Shown: one piece after another, positions 1-13,744 of the stretch
Numbering within the stretch: position 1 is the stretch's first letter
How the letters are laid out: every line of letters starts with the position of its first letter
Source of the DNA: Chrysomallon squamiferum
Taxonomy: Eukaryota > Mollusca > Gastropoda > Neomphalida > Peltospiridae
Assembly: GCA_012295275.1 (NCBI GenBank)
Contig: CM022673.1
Span: forward strand, 22,261,913 to 22,325,912
Length of the DNA: 64,000 nucleotides
Direction: 5' to 3'
Translations under genes and position numbers: made by a program
The notes under the pieces: generated by a model
Seen by the model: only the letters and a program-made list of their open reading frames with translations
Told to the model about the DNA's origin: nothing
Database searches by the model: none

Positions 1-1
1 G

Positions 2-175
2 GAAACTTGCCAAAAAGCATGTCGCAGTGTTGTCAAAAGGTGTCGTGATTGTATTGAAGTTCAAGGTAGACATTTTGAACATTTGTAAATACTAAATATA
101 CAGATTAAATTTGTTGTCTTTAATATCTAATTTTAATATCTAAGTTTGCGGTTCGGTTACTTTTGGGACACCCTG
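2..175 (+). mobile_element. 3' end of a Tc1/mariner-like (IS630-type) DNA transposon, cut by window edge
   Basis: Bases 2-88 read as 28 codons ending in TAA. The C-terminus carries the string CIEVQGRHFEHL, which closely resembles the usual last residues of mariner/IS630-like DDE transposases (CIE-x-x-G-x-HFEHL). After about 65 bases of AT-rich spacer comes GGTTACTTTTGGGACACCCTG followed by TA, a familiar terminal inverted repeat end for these elements with a TA target. The left end and the body lie outside the window. Family assignment is from recall of such elements. Confidence 0.6.
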
Positions 176-823
176 TATAAATAAAATAAATTTTAAGGAC
201 TAAATTTTTCAGCAAGACTTGGTATTATAATATATTACAGTAAACTTTTGATGACATACCACATTACAAAGCACATACAACTTAAATAAACTGCACCTAA
301 TTTCTTATGCCATCCAGTCTCCATTCTTAAATCGTATTAATTAACTCAGCCATTTGGGAATCATGATCTGAAATAGTTTATTTTGGTTAAAGAGAAGTTA
401 ACAGACAATTCAGTGAAAAATTTGATTATTATTTCTCTGACTTGAGAAATAACGGCAAAATAATAATGCGAAAAAACAACAAAAAACAACAACAACCCCC
501 AAACCCCCAAAACCTAATAATAAATAAATAAATAAATAATGACAATAATAATAATAATTTAAAAAGCTAATAAAATGTATCTCCATTTTCAAGAAACACT
601 AAAACATTTTTTCCACTTATATTTATTTTGATAACGTCACTATTTTAACGCGTTTGATATACCTGAATGCGGATTTTAAGAAGCCATACGGATTTAGTAA
701 TTTAATAAAAATTGGTAATTAGTGTTTCTCTTTTTCTTTTTCCTCTTCGAAATTCATGTGATCATTCGTCTTTTAGTAACATTAACAACAACAATAATAA
801 TAGCAATAAAAATACAACAACAG

Positions 824-824
<1 letters not shown>

Positions 825-879
<55 letters not shown>
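825..879 (+). repeat. (TTA)n microsatellite
   Basis: Uninterrupted ATT/TTA run of 55 bp. Confidence 0.97.
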
Positions 880-881
<2 letters not shown>

Positions 882-1290
882 AAAAGTTATTGTTTTTATT
901 GTTGTTATTGTAGTAGTGGTCGTAGAACACTAAACTAAAAATAGCTCAAAACTAAGTAATATCAAAATATTATGAAAATATTACGAAATATTACTGAAAG
1001 CTTACCTTTCAGTAATATTATCTATTATAATTTTTTCACTAAAAGAAAACAAAGGAAACACATTTTATGTTCACTGCGTTTTATAAATCAAAATTTCTTT
1101 CGAAGTAAAAGAGTCAGTTTCTTTTTAGAAAGATACCATTGAGTAACTAATTTCTTTCTTTTGTAAATTTCTTTCTTCCTTTCTTTCTTTCTTTTTCATA
1201 TTTATTTATTTATTTATTTTACAGCATCTAATATACTAAATATTCCAAAGGAAAAAAACAAAACAAAACTGAACAATGAAAGAAAGATAT

Positions 1291-1291
<1 letters not shown>

Positions 1292-1343
<52 letters not shown>

Positions 1344-1413
1344 TATATATCTATTCTGAATAAAAAAAATAAATAAAAATAAAATAAAATAAATAAATAA
1401 ATAAAAAATAAAA

Positions 1414-1462
<49 letters not shown>

Positions 1463-1473
1463 AAAAAAAAAAA
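1292..1473 (+). repeat. (AAT)n, (AAAT)n, (CA)n and poly-A cluster
   Basis: AAT run at 1292-1342, A/T-rich AAAT words to about 1410, (CA)21 at 1418-1459, then a poly-A run. Confidence 0.95.
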
Positions 1474-1740
1474 TATTCAGAATTAATTTTGAGCTATAAT
1501 TTATGCTAATGTTCTTGTTGAATAAAATGTAAATAAAAAAAGTTCGTTATTTAACAAATTCGACCAATCACGTTTAAGACAGATGTTACATCTCGACTGG
1601 TTTTGACCTGCTAAAACATCAATTTTACAATAAATAGGTGTTAAGACTGTACAAGCACAAGAATATTATTTTCTTTTTAAATAAACTGTCAGCGTCAAAC
1701 TAGGTATGTACGAGCAGTCTGCAATAATGCAACATAATTT

Positions 1741-1757
1741 TATATATGCGTGTATAC

Positions 1758-1794
<37 letters not shown>

Positions 1795-1888
1795 CTCACA
1801 CATACACACAAACACATCCACACATATACGTACATACACACATACATACATATATATATACATATACATACATAATATGTACATATAC

Positions 1889-1921
<33 letters not shown>

Positions 1922-1953
1922 CATACATACCAACATACATAGATAGATAGATT
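1741..1953 (+). repeat. Compound TG / TA / CATA microsatellite
   Basis: Alternating TG, TA, CACA and CATA runs; imperfect but continuous low-complexity over 210 bp. Confidence 0.95.
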
Positions 1954-3833
1954 TTTTAACAAGTCTGTGTGAGTATGTGCGTGTGTGCGTTTATTTTTGC
2001 CATTTCATATATTCAAATAAAACACTCTCCATAAGTAATCCAGCTTTTGTACGTGAAATGCAGAAGTAAGTAATTTAGAAAATAGATAAAACTCTCGTAA
2101 TTCTAATTATCTGATTAACTAAAAAGCAGAAACACTTGATATTAATAATTAGGATTAAATTAGCTTTAAGTTGAAATAACGATAATTAAAAGAAACACGA
2201 GAAAAAAAGAAAAACAAACTCAACTATCAGAAAACAAAAACGAAAGTTATTTATATACTACATACGATCATACATACATTCATACATTCATACATTCACA
2301 ACTACATTTACACATATAAATACTTACACCCATATATATACTTAATACATTAATACATACACACATGCATAAAGACACATACATATATACAAACGTACAT
2401 ACCTATATACATAAACATACATATATGCGCACGTACATAAACATGTTTATATTTTAGCGATACAAAATTTAGTATAGAGCAGTTGACAGTGCACCACAGC
2501 CTTTTATCTCAGACCATCTCTGTGAGAATGTATGAATAATAATAAAAGGCTGAATTTATGATGGTGGTGGAGATTATTATTATTGTTGTTGTTGATGTTG
2601 TTGTTGTTACGACGTGTAAAATGTTGGATGGTTTAGTAAAGAAAACTCACATAAAGATACACCCTTATTTAACCATAACAGTCAGTTCTGTTTCATCGAA
2701 AATACACTACTGTGTAACGTAAAATTCACAGCTGAAAACCCATTATCGTTTTAATACATCATCCCTACCCACCGTAGTTGAAAACGCCCAGTGAATAAAA
2801 CTTGTGGAGAACGAAATGAAACTGATACATGTATAAAAATTAAATTTCGTTTGCATTTTGTTTAATTCAACTATCACTTTTCATCTCCTAAAAGTGATGT
2901 TTTCTTTCTTTCTTCTTTTTTTTCCTTTCTTTTTTTCTTTCGTCTTCGTTTTTCATTCATTTTTTTTTTTTTTTTTTTTTTAAATAACTATTTTCGGGAT
3001 GGTGGGGGGATTTGTTAGGTTGATTTATGGATACGTTTTTTTTTCTTCTTACAAACTTTAACAAACTTAAGAAGAATAAATTATAATATTTATTAAACTC
3101 GAGACGGGATGAAAGTTTTCCAGTTTTTTCTCTTAGGCTTTCATTTCAGAATACATTCGTTTTGGAACAAACAGTCCAATCTTTATTTTTGCTGATAAAT
3201 AATTTCAATGCAGCATAAAAACCAGATTTATTACAACTTACAAAGTATTAAAATAATAATAATAATAATAAATAATTTTTTTTTTTTTAAATGATATAAT
3301 TGGATATTGTATATATAAAAGGTTTTGCCGATAGGGCATTTAATCTACTTCTATGATTTATAAATAAATAAATACTACTGTTTTGTCCTATGAAAGAAAA
3401 CGTTTAGATGTTATTAATCTAATTTAGAAAATTATGTAATTTTTTCTGTTTCGTTCCTACTCGTTTACTATTATTATTGTTAAACGATAATCACATAAAA
3501 TCAATTTTCCTTTCTACTATGCTAAATCATTAAAATTTACATTTCAAACAGCTACAACATATTAGACACAACACTGCGCCATTACTCATCAAATGAATAT
3601 ACACTATTTCAACCGTTAATTTTCTTTCGTATATTCTTACGTAATTAATTAGCATATACAGATGAACTGTCAGCTGAAAATAATCTATTTCCACCGCTTC
3701 AAACCGTATTTACGCTGCGATCGCCGTTCATGCAGAGATTACGTTTTCATTCGGTCACTTTTGCATCTGAGAAAAAAAGTAGCTCTATCGCAATCTCAAA
3801 TCGACAGCTGGTTGTTGCTGAAAGAGACAGTGA

Positions 3834-3856
3834 CGCGCATGCGCAAATCACACGTG
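3834..3856. promoter_or_regulatory. NRF1-like site next to a CACGTG E-box
   Basis: CGCGCATGCGCA (matches the NRF1 consensus YGCGCAYGCGCR) is followed 5 bases later by CACACGTGACC, which contains a CACGTG E-box. They lie in a GC-richer islet (about 3660-3960) with no recognised gene. Function is inferred from motif only. Confidence 0.35.
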
Positions 3857-4597
3857 ACCAGGTGAAAGTTCTCATGTTTCACATACTTCATTTATTGCAC
3901 TTCCTTGGAATCTTGCCAAGGCTGAAATCGATTAAGAGGGGTTTGTGTCAAAAGGCGTAAAAATAGCATTTTTTTTCCATTTCGTTTTCTTTTTCTATTT
4001 ATTCACTCTTTTTTCACTTTTTTTTCTTTTTTTTTCTCTCTTCACCGCGGTTTAGCGCTAAAACGAAGTTTTGTTTATTTACACGCAGGATAGATAAAAT
4101 AAAAATCGTTTAATACATATAAAAACTAAATATAGATTTAATGTTATAAATATAACAGTTTATTCAAATAAACGTTTTTTCTCGAAATTCTGACGTGAAC
4201 AAATTAAATTACTTCTACTCGAAACACACTCAGAAATAACAGTAAATCATAGCGATATGCAGGTTTGTGTCTGAGTTTGTGTATACTCACAGAAAATCAC
4301 AAAGGCCACGTAGACCTTTACATTTATATAAATCTGCATTTAAAATTAGATAGATTTACATTGGTATTTTAATAGATTTTTTATTTTTTTATTTTTTTTT
4401 TATTTTAGTTTAAGAAAAAATAATTATGTGTACGTGTACATAATAAGAAACAAATGTACAACATTCAAAATAAACATTGTAATATAAAGTTTGGAAAGAC
4501 ATTTCACATTTATTTATAATAAATAATACATAAATACATTAATAAAGAAATAACGGTTGTCAGGTTGCTTTGTAATTTTTCAGTAATGTAACGAAGA

Positions 4598-4603
4598 AAT
4601 AAT

Positions 4604-4648
<45 letters not shown>

Positions 4649-4770
4649 AATAACAATAATAATAATAAAAATAATAATAATAATAACAACAACAACAACA
4701 AAAACAACAAAATAACAACAATAATAATAATATAATAATAATAATAATAACAGAACAACAACAATACCAA

Positions 4771-4809
<39 letters not shown>

Positions 4810-4833
4810 TACTACTACTAATAATAACAATAA
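4598..4833 (+). repeat. Composite AAC / AAT / ACT trinucleotide microsatellite
   Basis: Blocks of (AAC)n, (AAT)n, mixed AAC/AAT and then (ACT)n follow one another and lead straight into the GA tract. Confidence 0.97.
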
Positions 4834-5523
<690 letters not shown>

Positions 5524-5987
5524 AGAATAAGATCTTGGCTTGGCCTGTCACTGTGGACGTCTATGTTTGCGAGGTTATTGTTTATTTATTTATTTATTTT
5601 TATTATTAATTTTTTCGTCTTCTTCTTCTTCTTCTTCTTATTATTTTGTTATTTTAACGTCTTTCAGTGATTCCTTCTTTCTTGAATTTTACAGTGCATT
5701 AAAATTAGAGAATTACATTTAAAACATGCTAAATCTCTATTTCAATCTACAAAGTAGATTATTACTTGTTGCGTAATTCACAGACTTTAGAATATATTTC
5801 AAAATCACGTCAAATTCTTTTCTGCCTGTAAATAATCGCTGTTATAAGTAAGTCTATCCAGTATTTTTTATTGATATCATAGCTCAGTTCTGTATGTACG
5901 TCATGCTAGTATTTCCAGTAATAAATTTTAATATATATTCAAAATGATGTGGAATTAACTGATTAATACCACTGACATATGCTAACA

Positions 5988-5988
<1 letters not shown>

Positions 5989-6060
<72 letters not shown>
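5989..6060 (+). repeat. (TTA)n microsatellite
   Basis: Perfect ATT run of 72 bp. Confidence 0.97.
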
Positions 6061-6061
<1 letters not shown>

Positions 6062-6743
6062 TGCCTTTACCTTTAGTTACATTTGATAATAAAAATAAAA
6101 ATAAAATTAACGAATAAAAAAATAATAATACAAAAGCAAAGATATAAATAAAGTATACAAACTGATTAATTTATAGTCTGTATTTTTCATTATTATTGAA
6201 ATTAATTATATAAAATGCACAAACGCACATATATGCATACATATGTTGTATATTTTAACTGTACATAAGGGCTTACGTATTTAATATTAATATGATAGTT
6301 GAACATTTATTATTTGTTGATTTTAGATAAAAAAAAAAGTTTAGGTTTTAGTCTTAATTATTTCCAAATAGTTAAAAATGGTTAATTTATATTTTAATTC
6401 CTTAGTTTTTGTATTTGTCCATTCTATGTTTTCTTTTTTTTGTGTGTGTGTGTATGTATGTGTGTTTGTGTGTATGTGTGTGTCTGTGTCTGTGTGTATT
6501 CTGTGAGCGTGTATTTAAATAATAAAATAAAACTCAGCACTAGTTAAATTATATTATTTATTTAAATGAAGTTTGGTAAATAAATTAGAAACCAAAGCTA
6601 CAAAACAATTTTATCGGAAACATAAATTAAAATTAATAAAATGATTAATTAAATTTTGAATAGGAAATAAACTGAAAAAAATAAAGAATTATACAAACAA
6701 AGAGGAAAAAAATAATTCATTCATTAAAAAGCAAAAACAATAA

Positions 6744-6784
<41 letters not shown>

Positions 6785-6840
6785 TGATGATGATCATCAT
6801 CATCATCATAATAATAACAATAACAACAACAAAAACAACA
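6744..6840 (+). repeat. (AAT)n run joined to an ATG/ATC palindrome
   Basis: AAT repeats turn into (ATG)n and then (ATC)n, so 6781-6806 is a self-complementary block centred on GATC. This is followed by AAC repeats. Confidence 0.9.
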
Positions 6841-8633
6841 AATAAAAAAATTAAAATAAATATTTTATAAATTATATACAAAAGAAAAACGTATCTAAAA
6901 TAGAAGGAAAATAAATTTGAAAATTCACATCTAAAACTGAATTAATAGCATTAATAGTATATTTATTTGAGTAAATACATTATTATAAATTAAAATTTTA
7001 TTTTTTTTACTATTATACATTTAGACAAAATAAATATAACTTTTTTTATAATTATATTACATGGAACTGATTTTAAGTAAATAAAAAAATGACACTTCAA
7101 GACTTACACATTATACATATACATAATAATACAACTCACAAAGTAAAATATCACACACACACATACACACATACATACACACACACTTACACACAACACG
7201 CACACAGGATCACACACACACAAACAACATATACACAGACGTGAATAGCAGACTTCATAAATTCGGCAATTCAAATTTAATTTGGTTTTTGATACGTTTA
7301 TACACGTCCTAGTGGACTGAACTTTGTAAACCTTTCATGGCTTGCCACTAAGTGTTTTTTCTCTTAAATTACTCGTTTTTCACAAACAAGTAATTCAACT
7401 CACACGTACACGTTCAAACATGAAGGAATCAGCGGATAGCGTTATTTTTTTTATTATTATTTATTGTTTTATTATTTATTATTTATTTTATTTTATTTTT
7501 TTTCATTTAATTAAACTTGATTTGTAAGAAGAAAAAGGCAGATAAATAAATAAATAAAAAGTTTTGTAGGTTTTGTTTTGTTCAATATATTTAAGTTTTT
7601 TCTTTTTTCTTTCTAAAAAAAAAAACGTAAAATAAAAAAAAATAAAAAAATAAAAACAAATAAAAAAATAAAAACATTCAGCTTTCTTTATACTCGACTT
7701 TAAAAAAACATTGTTTGTTTCTGGTTGCTGAGGTGTATTTAAAGTTTATATCTTGCCTATGTTTCTTTTTTGTTTCTTTATTATTTTTGTTTAGATTTAA
7801 TGATCAGTTTCAGTTAATCTTATCAGAATCAAATATATCGATATTTTCAAATCAGTGTTTTCTGTTGTTTCTTTTTTATTTTTGTTCCTTATCTTTTTTC
7901 TTTATTTCACGTTTTTTTTTTTTTTTTTTTTTTTTTTATTATTATTATTTTTTAAATAATAATAATAAAAATATACCCTCCCCCCAAAAAAAAAACCAGT
8001 AGAAGAAATCCAAAAACAGATAAAAATAAGCAAAAATAGAGATTGATTAAAGAAAATCTAAACAAATAAAATGAATGAATTTAACAGACAAATAGGCAGT
8101 CGGACACATCGACACTGAAAATAAAAAGGCAGAATGATAAATAAAGAGATCGATAGATCGGTAGATAGAGATAGACAGACACACTGATTGATAATTATTC
8201 AATTATTTGTTTACTTTGTGCTGTTAATAAAGAAAAACAAACAAACAAACAAATAAATAAATAAATAAATAAATTCACAATTTTCATTAATTTTTTATCA
8301 GCTACAAATAATTATTGTATTTGATTTTTTAAATTATCAATCGTTATTTATTTATTTCCAGATTTTAACATTCCTTTTTAATATAATACAGTTCTCACGG
8401 GCACCAAATAAAAATGTGTTTATTAAACTTCATAATCATGTTTATTTTCTTATAAGCATGCTAATTTTCTGTTCATTTCATCTGTCGCCTATACGTAGTG
8501 TCAGACGAAATGTACTCTGTTACTGTGAAAATCAATAATGTCATTTTCATAGTTTTAACAACACGTTTCAACTTGTTTTAACAATTTTACTACATTAACA
8601 TCTTTTTAACTATGAATCTTATGGTAAATCTAA

Positions 8634-8634
<1 letters not shown>

Positions 8635-8670
<36 letters not shown>

Positions 8671-8698
8671 GTGTGTGTTTGTGTGTATGTGTGTTTGT
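8635..8698 (+). repeat. (TG)n microsatellite
   Basis: TG run with a few interruptions. Confidence 0.95.
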
Positions 8699-9133
8699 GA
8701 TATTTTCTATATTTCATTTTACAGTTTATTCTTTGAACTAACCCGTTAATCTGGACCAGTAACATTATTTTATTATTTTATATACATACACATACAGGTC
8801 CTGGGGCAAGGTTGGAACGGATTTCGTGTTCATGTCGTCTAGATATAAGTTAATTGTACTGAAATATATTTCTCGTCGTATTCCTAATAATTAAAAAACA
8901 GCGAGGAGAAAGTTAAACCGCAGGTATCAAATTTACTTTTATCGTGAAACCTGTTAATGAAAGAGACACGAAATTTTATACTGAGTCAAATTTCGCTTCC
9001 AAAGTTTGTCGACTTTGCAGAATGTCTAGTTTTTATTATTATTATATTTTTTTATTAAGTTTTATTCACGTGAGAATAAATAAGTAGAAGCAGTTTTTTT
9101 AAATGTGTCTAGACGCGCATTGTTTTGTGTTTC

Positions 9134-9251
9134 AGATCGCTGTACAACATGTGTTCAGATCGCTGTACAACATGTGTTCAGATCGCTGTACAACATGTGT
9201 TCAGATCGCTGTACAACATGTTTTTCAGATCGCTGTACAACATGTGTTCAA
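9134..9251 (+). repeat. Minisatellite of five 23-bp units
   Basis: Unit CAGATCGCTGTACAACATG plus TGTT, five copies, nearly identical; the fourth unit ends TTTT instead of TGTT. The very low divergence implies recent expansion. Confidence 0.95.
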
Positions 9252-10084
9252 ATTCTGCACTTGACATGTGGTGCTCTTCAGCCTTTTACCGAATTTCTTC
9301 TGCTCAGCTGGATGTCAAGGAATAATAGTAAGAAGAATTAATGTCATAAAAAAATAATTAAAAACAGACAATTTACTTTTATCTACTTTGTTATTTACTT
9401 TCTCTTGGTAAGTAGAATCTAATACCGCACGTTTATAAAATCTGTTTTCACGTAATATATTCGTGTGAAATCTGTCTTTGGCTGTTACATAATTTAATGA
9501 CCTATTAAAAAAAGAAAAAACTATTTTCATTTGCTTCACAGATCCATTTTTTGGAGTACTCAGTACATTTTCTCATAATGAAATCACACACACACACACA
9601 CAGACACACACACACACATAGTGTACTTTGTTTTTACTGATCTCAGTGAATAAAAGAGTTTTAATTTAAAAACAGATACTAATAAATGCTTCTATGTTAT
9701 ATCCGTATTTTTTCTTATTCATTTAATTTTATTTAATTTTAGGGTTTATTTATTTATTTATTCATTCACTGATTCATTAAAAAACGACATTGCTAAATAA
9801 CTGCTACGAAATGTATAATATATGTATGGGAACGACACACACTCACACTCACATTACCAAACGCACACGCACATTTATGCATGTCAGTTGGTGTATGGTT
9901 TTTTTACTATTATTCCCCGATGTCTTTTGGGTTCACGTGTATTGAGATATGTGTTTGTATATGTATGTGTGTGTATGGAATATATTTTTGTATATTATAT
10001 TGTTGTGTTTGCGAACAAATATACGTGGGTTCATGTGTGTGTGTGAATGTATGAATCTTCTATGCAATTACATATCTATGAATA

Positions 10085-10704
10085 TAGTAATACCTCGTTT
10101 TATCGATGTAATTGGTTCCAAATTTGCGATCGTTAAGTGAGGTATCGTAAAGCGGAACACTAATTTACATAGAATGAAGGTTAACAACAATGGTTACGTT
10201 CTCTCTGATGAGATTTGATATATGATTTAATAGATCAGAGATATTAAATAAACAGTAAATCATTTACAAATCAATTTATACAAATAGATTAAGAAATAAT
10301 TATATGCCGATCATTGTGGGTTCATTTTTCTGGGTTTTGTGTTCATTTAAGATATCGTATTTTGTTTCTAAAGTTATTGTCTTTTTTTTTATCATCCGCT
10401 TTCGCCGGTGTACTTTCTATTCGTTTTGACATATTGGAATATTAAATTACAAAAGTCTAAATGGAAGCAGACGAGAAGAGAGAATCTGAACACCACATGC
10501 ACGTGTGACGTCTGCATGTCAACTGATTAACACAGCTAAGGTAAGCTTTAGCGCTTCACTGAACGAAACACGAACTAACTTAAACGCATGCATTGTACCC
10601 ATTTGTACTATTTATTTCAAGCAATTAACATTAGATTTCTATTTATATAGCTTGTTTAAAAAAAAGATCGTTTAAGCGGGATATCGTTAAGCGAGGTATT
10701 ATTG
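10085..10704. mobile_element. pogo/Tigger-like non-autonomous element with TA target duplication
   Basis: The left end reads TAGTAATACCTCGTTTTATCG and the reverse complement of the right end reads CAATAATACCTCGCTTAACG, each preceded by TA. The shared part is about 20 bp with a few mismatches. Near the ends are repeated related words (TCGTTAAGTGAGGTATCG on the left, TCGTTAAGCGAGGTATT on the right). The 620-bp interior has no open frame resembling a transposase. TIR style (A.TA..ACCTCG) and TA duplication fit the pogo/Tigger branch of Tc1/mariner. Confidence 0.6.
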
Positions 10705-10914
10705 TATATATAATACGTTTTCATGTTTAGATAGTACGTATGTATGTGTAGTTTGATTAAACTGCAAAGTAGCTAGATATTTATACCAACACTCGTTCTA
10801 TGTAATGTGCAGTCTAGAGGTAGAGGTACACATTACCTGTGTTAAATGACATTTAGATTGGCTTTTTTATCTCTACAATAAGATGCATTATGAGCAAGTC
10901 GTTTACACCTCACC

Positions 10915-11640
10915 ACATTAATATTTATGTAAATTGTTGAATTTACATACCTTAATATTTATGTAAGCTACTTCTAATTCAAATATTGACGTTTATGAGA
11001 TTTGTTGAAGGAAAGACTAATATTTATGTAATTGGTTGATGTTTCATATTTATGTTACGTTAAGAACACACAGAGTGATGTTAATGGGAAGTGTTGAAAG
11101 TTTTAGAGATCTAAATACACGCATTATATTGATACAATCCAGTGTGACGTTTCTCTGAAGCTGTACAATATATTACTGTTTGTCCAAAACACCGAATGAA
11201 GCAGTGACATATTTAAATAACTGCTTTTGTGTTACTGGTTTATACACTTCAGAATCTTGTATATACGACAGTAGGTAACTGATCAAATATCTTCGATTTA
11301 TTTAAATTCATTTTTTTTGCACCACTGTACTTTTTTCGCACACATGTCAATTGTTGTTTGCACAAAGACTCTAAATACCACCCCCACCAAGCAAACCGAA
11401 AAAAGCCCAGAAATTATTTTTTTGTACATATTGAAATCCTGGCGTTTATGTTAACTGTTGAAATATCGGCGTTTATGTAAGAGACATTTATGTGAACTAT
11501 TGATATGCGTGTGTTTATGTGAGTTATTGATGTACTAGCGTATATTTGACTACTGATATATGGCGTACGTGTGAAGTACTAATATACTGATGTTTATGAA
11601 AAGTACTGATACAAGTTACTGATTCACAACGAGTTTCGAT
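10915..11640 (+). repeat. Degenerate minisatellite-like region with TTTATGT core
   Basis: Words of the form TTTATGTnA followed by a TTGAT/TACTGAT word recur every 30-40 bases in 10915-11060 and again in 11445-11625, with non-repetitive sequence between. This suggests an old tandem array, now eroded. Confidence 0.5.
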
Positions 11641-12104
11641 ATGTAATATAAAAGTGCTAAGTAAATTTAGAATATCATATTTGCCATTTTCTTAACTATA
11701 TATATTACTGACAAATTAGGAAGTAACATTTAAATATAAATAAACAAAGAAATAATTTAAATACATACTAATAGAATAAAAATAATAATAATTTAAGAAT
11801 TTATGATATGTTATTAGAGACGGATAAACTAGTTTATTTGATAATAATAATAATAGCAACAACAACAACAATGACAACAACAGTAATAATGATAGTAATC
11901 CACCCTAAGGAACAATCTTACCGACTTTTATTTGACAGGAGAATATAGATATTTAGACCTAGATCATTGACTAAAGTATTGATAATAAAGTGGAAACATA
12001 TATCGACTTTGACATGATGCACTGGTTTATGGAAATAAGAGAAAACACTTATTTTCTGTGATAGAAACACACGTCGCAGACCTTGACGTTCAGACAGATA
12101 ATAC

Positions 12105-12253
12105 GTACTATCTACTTTAATATTTACTATCTACTTTAATATTTACTATCTACTTTAATACGTACTATCTACTTTAATATTTACTATCTACTTTAATATG
12201 TACTATCTACTTTAATATGTACTATCTACTTTAATATGTATTATCTACTTTAA
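12105..12253 (+). repeat. Eight-copy 18-bp minisatellite
   Basis: Unit TTACTATCTACTTTAATA. Eight copies differ mainly at the first two bases (TT, CG or TG). Confidence 0.95.
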
Positions 12254-12958
12254 TGTAAAATACTGGCTGCTGTGTAATAGAAATAAGGTACAGATGATTA
12301 AATATGGAAGCAATCCATGACCTCGCACTACAAATCGTTATTCACCTGGATACGATCCTTTTTACGACTTCCCGCCCGACTGGTGTAACTGATAACATTT
12401 CGGGAAAGGTACAAGAAATAGATTTTCATTACGGGATTCATTTTACCGTTAACAGTCCATACAACCGTGAAATAGACTTGAAATATATCCAAGCTGATTA
12501 AACTTTAACATAAAATTGAAAAAAAAAACAAAAAAAAAAACAACAATAAATAAATAAATAAATAAATAAATAAAAGAAACTCTTTTTTCATACGTAAAAA
12601 GCTACCTTGCAGGCTGGAAGTGAAACCAGGCAGATTTCTTACTAAGAATGTTGCAGTAGAGATAAACGAACGTTGCTGAAGTATTAATACAGATTATGTT
12701 TTGGTCGAAACACGTTATGACATGCGTAGCATACTTTTGGGATTCCTTTGAAACACGAAATTTAAAACTATGTCGATTTTTTTGTTTAACTTTAAGTTTA
12801 AATGTACAGAAAGATAATTAGGAGTTGTAACTTGATTAAGATAAATTTTACACAAAGAGTCCGTCTTTGATATCATTACATTAAGTTTCTACAGGACCAG
12901 AGTAACCTGCTGGGCACAGCACATAAATATTTATGTACGAAAGCTTACGTGTATGTAT

Positions 12959-13045
12959 ATATGCTTGTGTGTGTATATTTATATGAATATATATATAAAT
13001 ATATAAATATATATATATGTTTGTGGAGTGTATGAGTTAAGGTAC

Positions 13046-13095
<50 letters not shown>

Positions 13096-13110
13096 ATATA
13101 TATATAGTCA
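12959..13110 (+). repeat. (TA)n-rich low-complexity block
   Basis: TATA and TATAAATA runs, with a pure TA run near 13055-13088. Confidence 0.9.
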
Positions 13111-13694
13111 GAAGTTTCACTAAACATTCACTGATTCACGTTTGCATGTATATAGATTTTGTTTTGGTATATAAACCTATATCATGTAAAACAGACTACT
13201 TACTTATTATACCGATCTTCAGTTGATTCATTTATCATGCATTTACGAGGTACCATACCACTAATAAACAAATAAGTATGTAACTAACGAACGAACGAAA
13301 GAACGAAAAAAACTAAAGAATAAACGAAATAAATAAATAAAAGCAAATGTCAATATTTACCTTTCTTTTGAAAACGAAGCTATAGCAATTCAGAATATAT
13401 CAGAATATATCAAAAGGGATAACTTTTGTTTATACGTACGCTTTCGTTTAAGTGTATTCTCATTAAATATCTATTATGTAGGTTGTTCAGTGCTTGATGA
13501 TTTTTTTTTAAATATTTTTTTTTCATCTGAAGAATATAAACTAAGACGAAGCAAAGCAGTTTATTGCTGAAGGGTCTAATACATAATTTATAATATGTAA
13601 TGTAAGTACGACTTTGAAATTTGCGAATATGTGCAAGTAAATACAATTAAACAAATGCAAATATGAAATGTACAGATATATATTAGTATATAAC

Positions 13695-13695
<1 letters not shown>

Positions 13696-13741
<46 letters not shown>
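13696..13741 (+). repeat. (GT)n microsatellite
   Basis: Perfect dinucleotide run of about 46 bp. Confidence 0.97.

Positions 13742-13744
<3 letters not shown>

Larger units (their letters stand above)
178..3659. other. Gene-free, AT-rich sequence with short microsatellites
   Basis: Apart from the listed repeats this stretch shows only AT-rich sequence, T-runs (2960-2982) and imperfect ACATACAT words at 2265-2440. No coding signature seen. Confidence 0.7.

Noticed and set aside
1666-1962. Tyr-Ile and Cys-Met-Tyr rich frames
   Set aside because: Translation of TA/CATA repeats.
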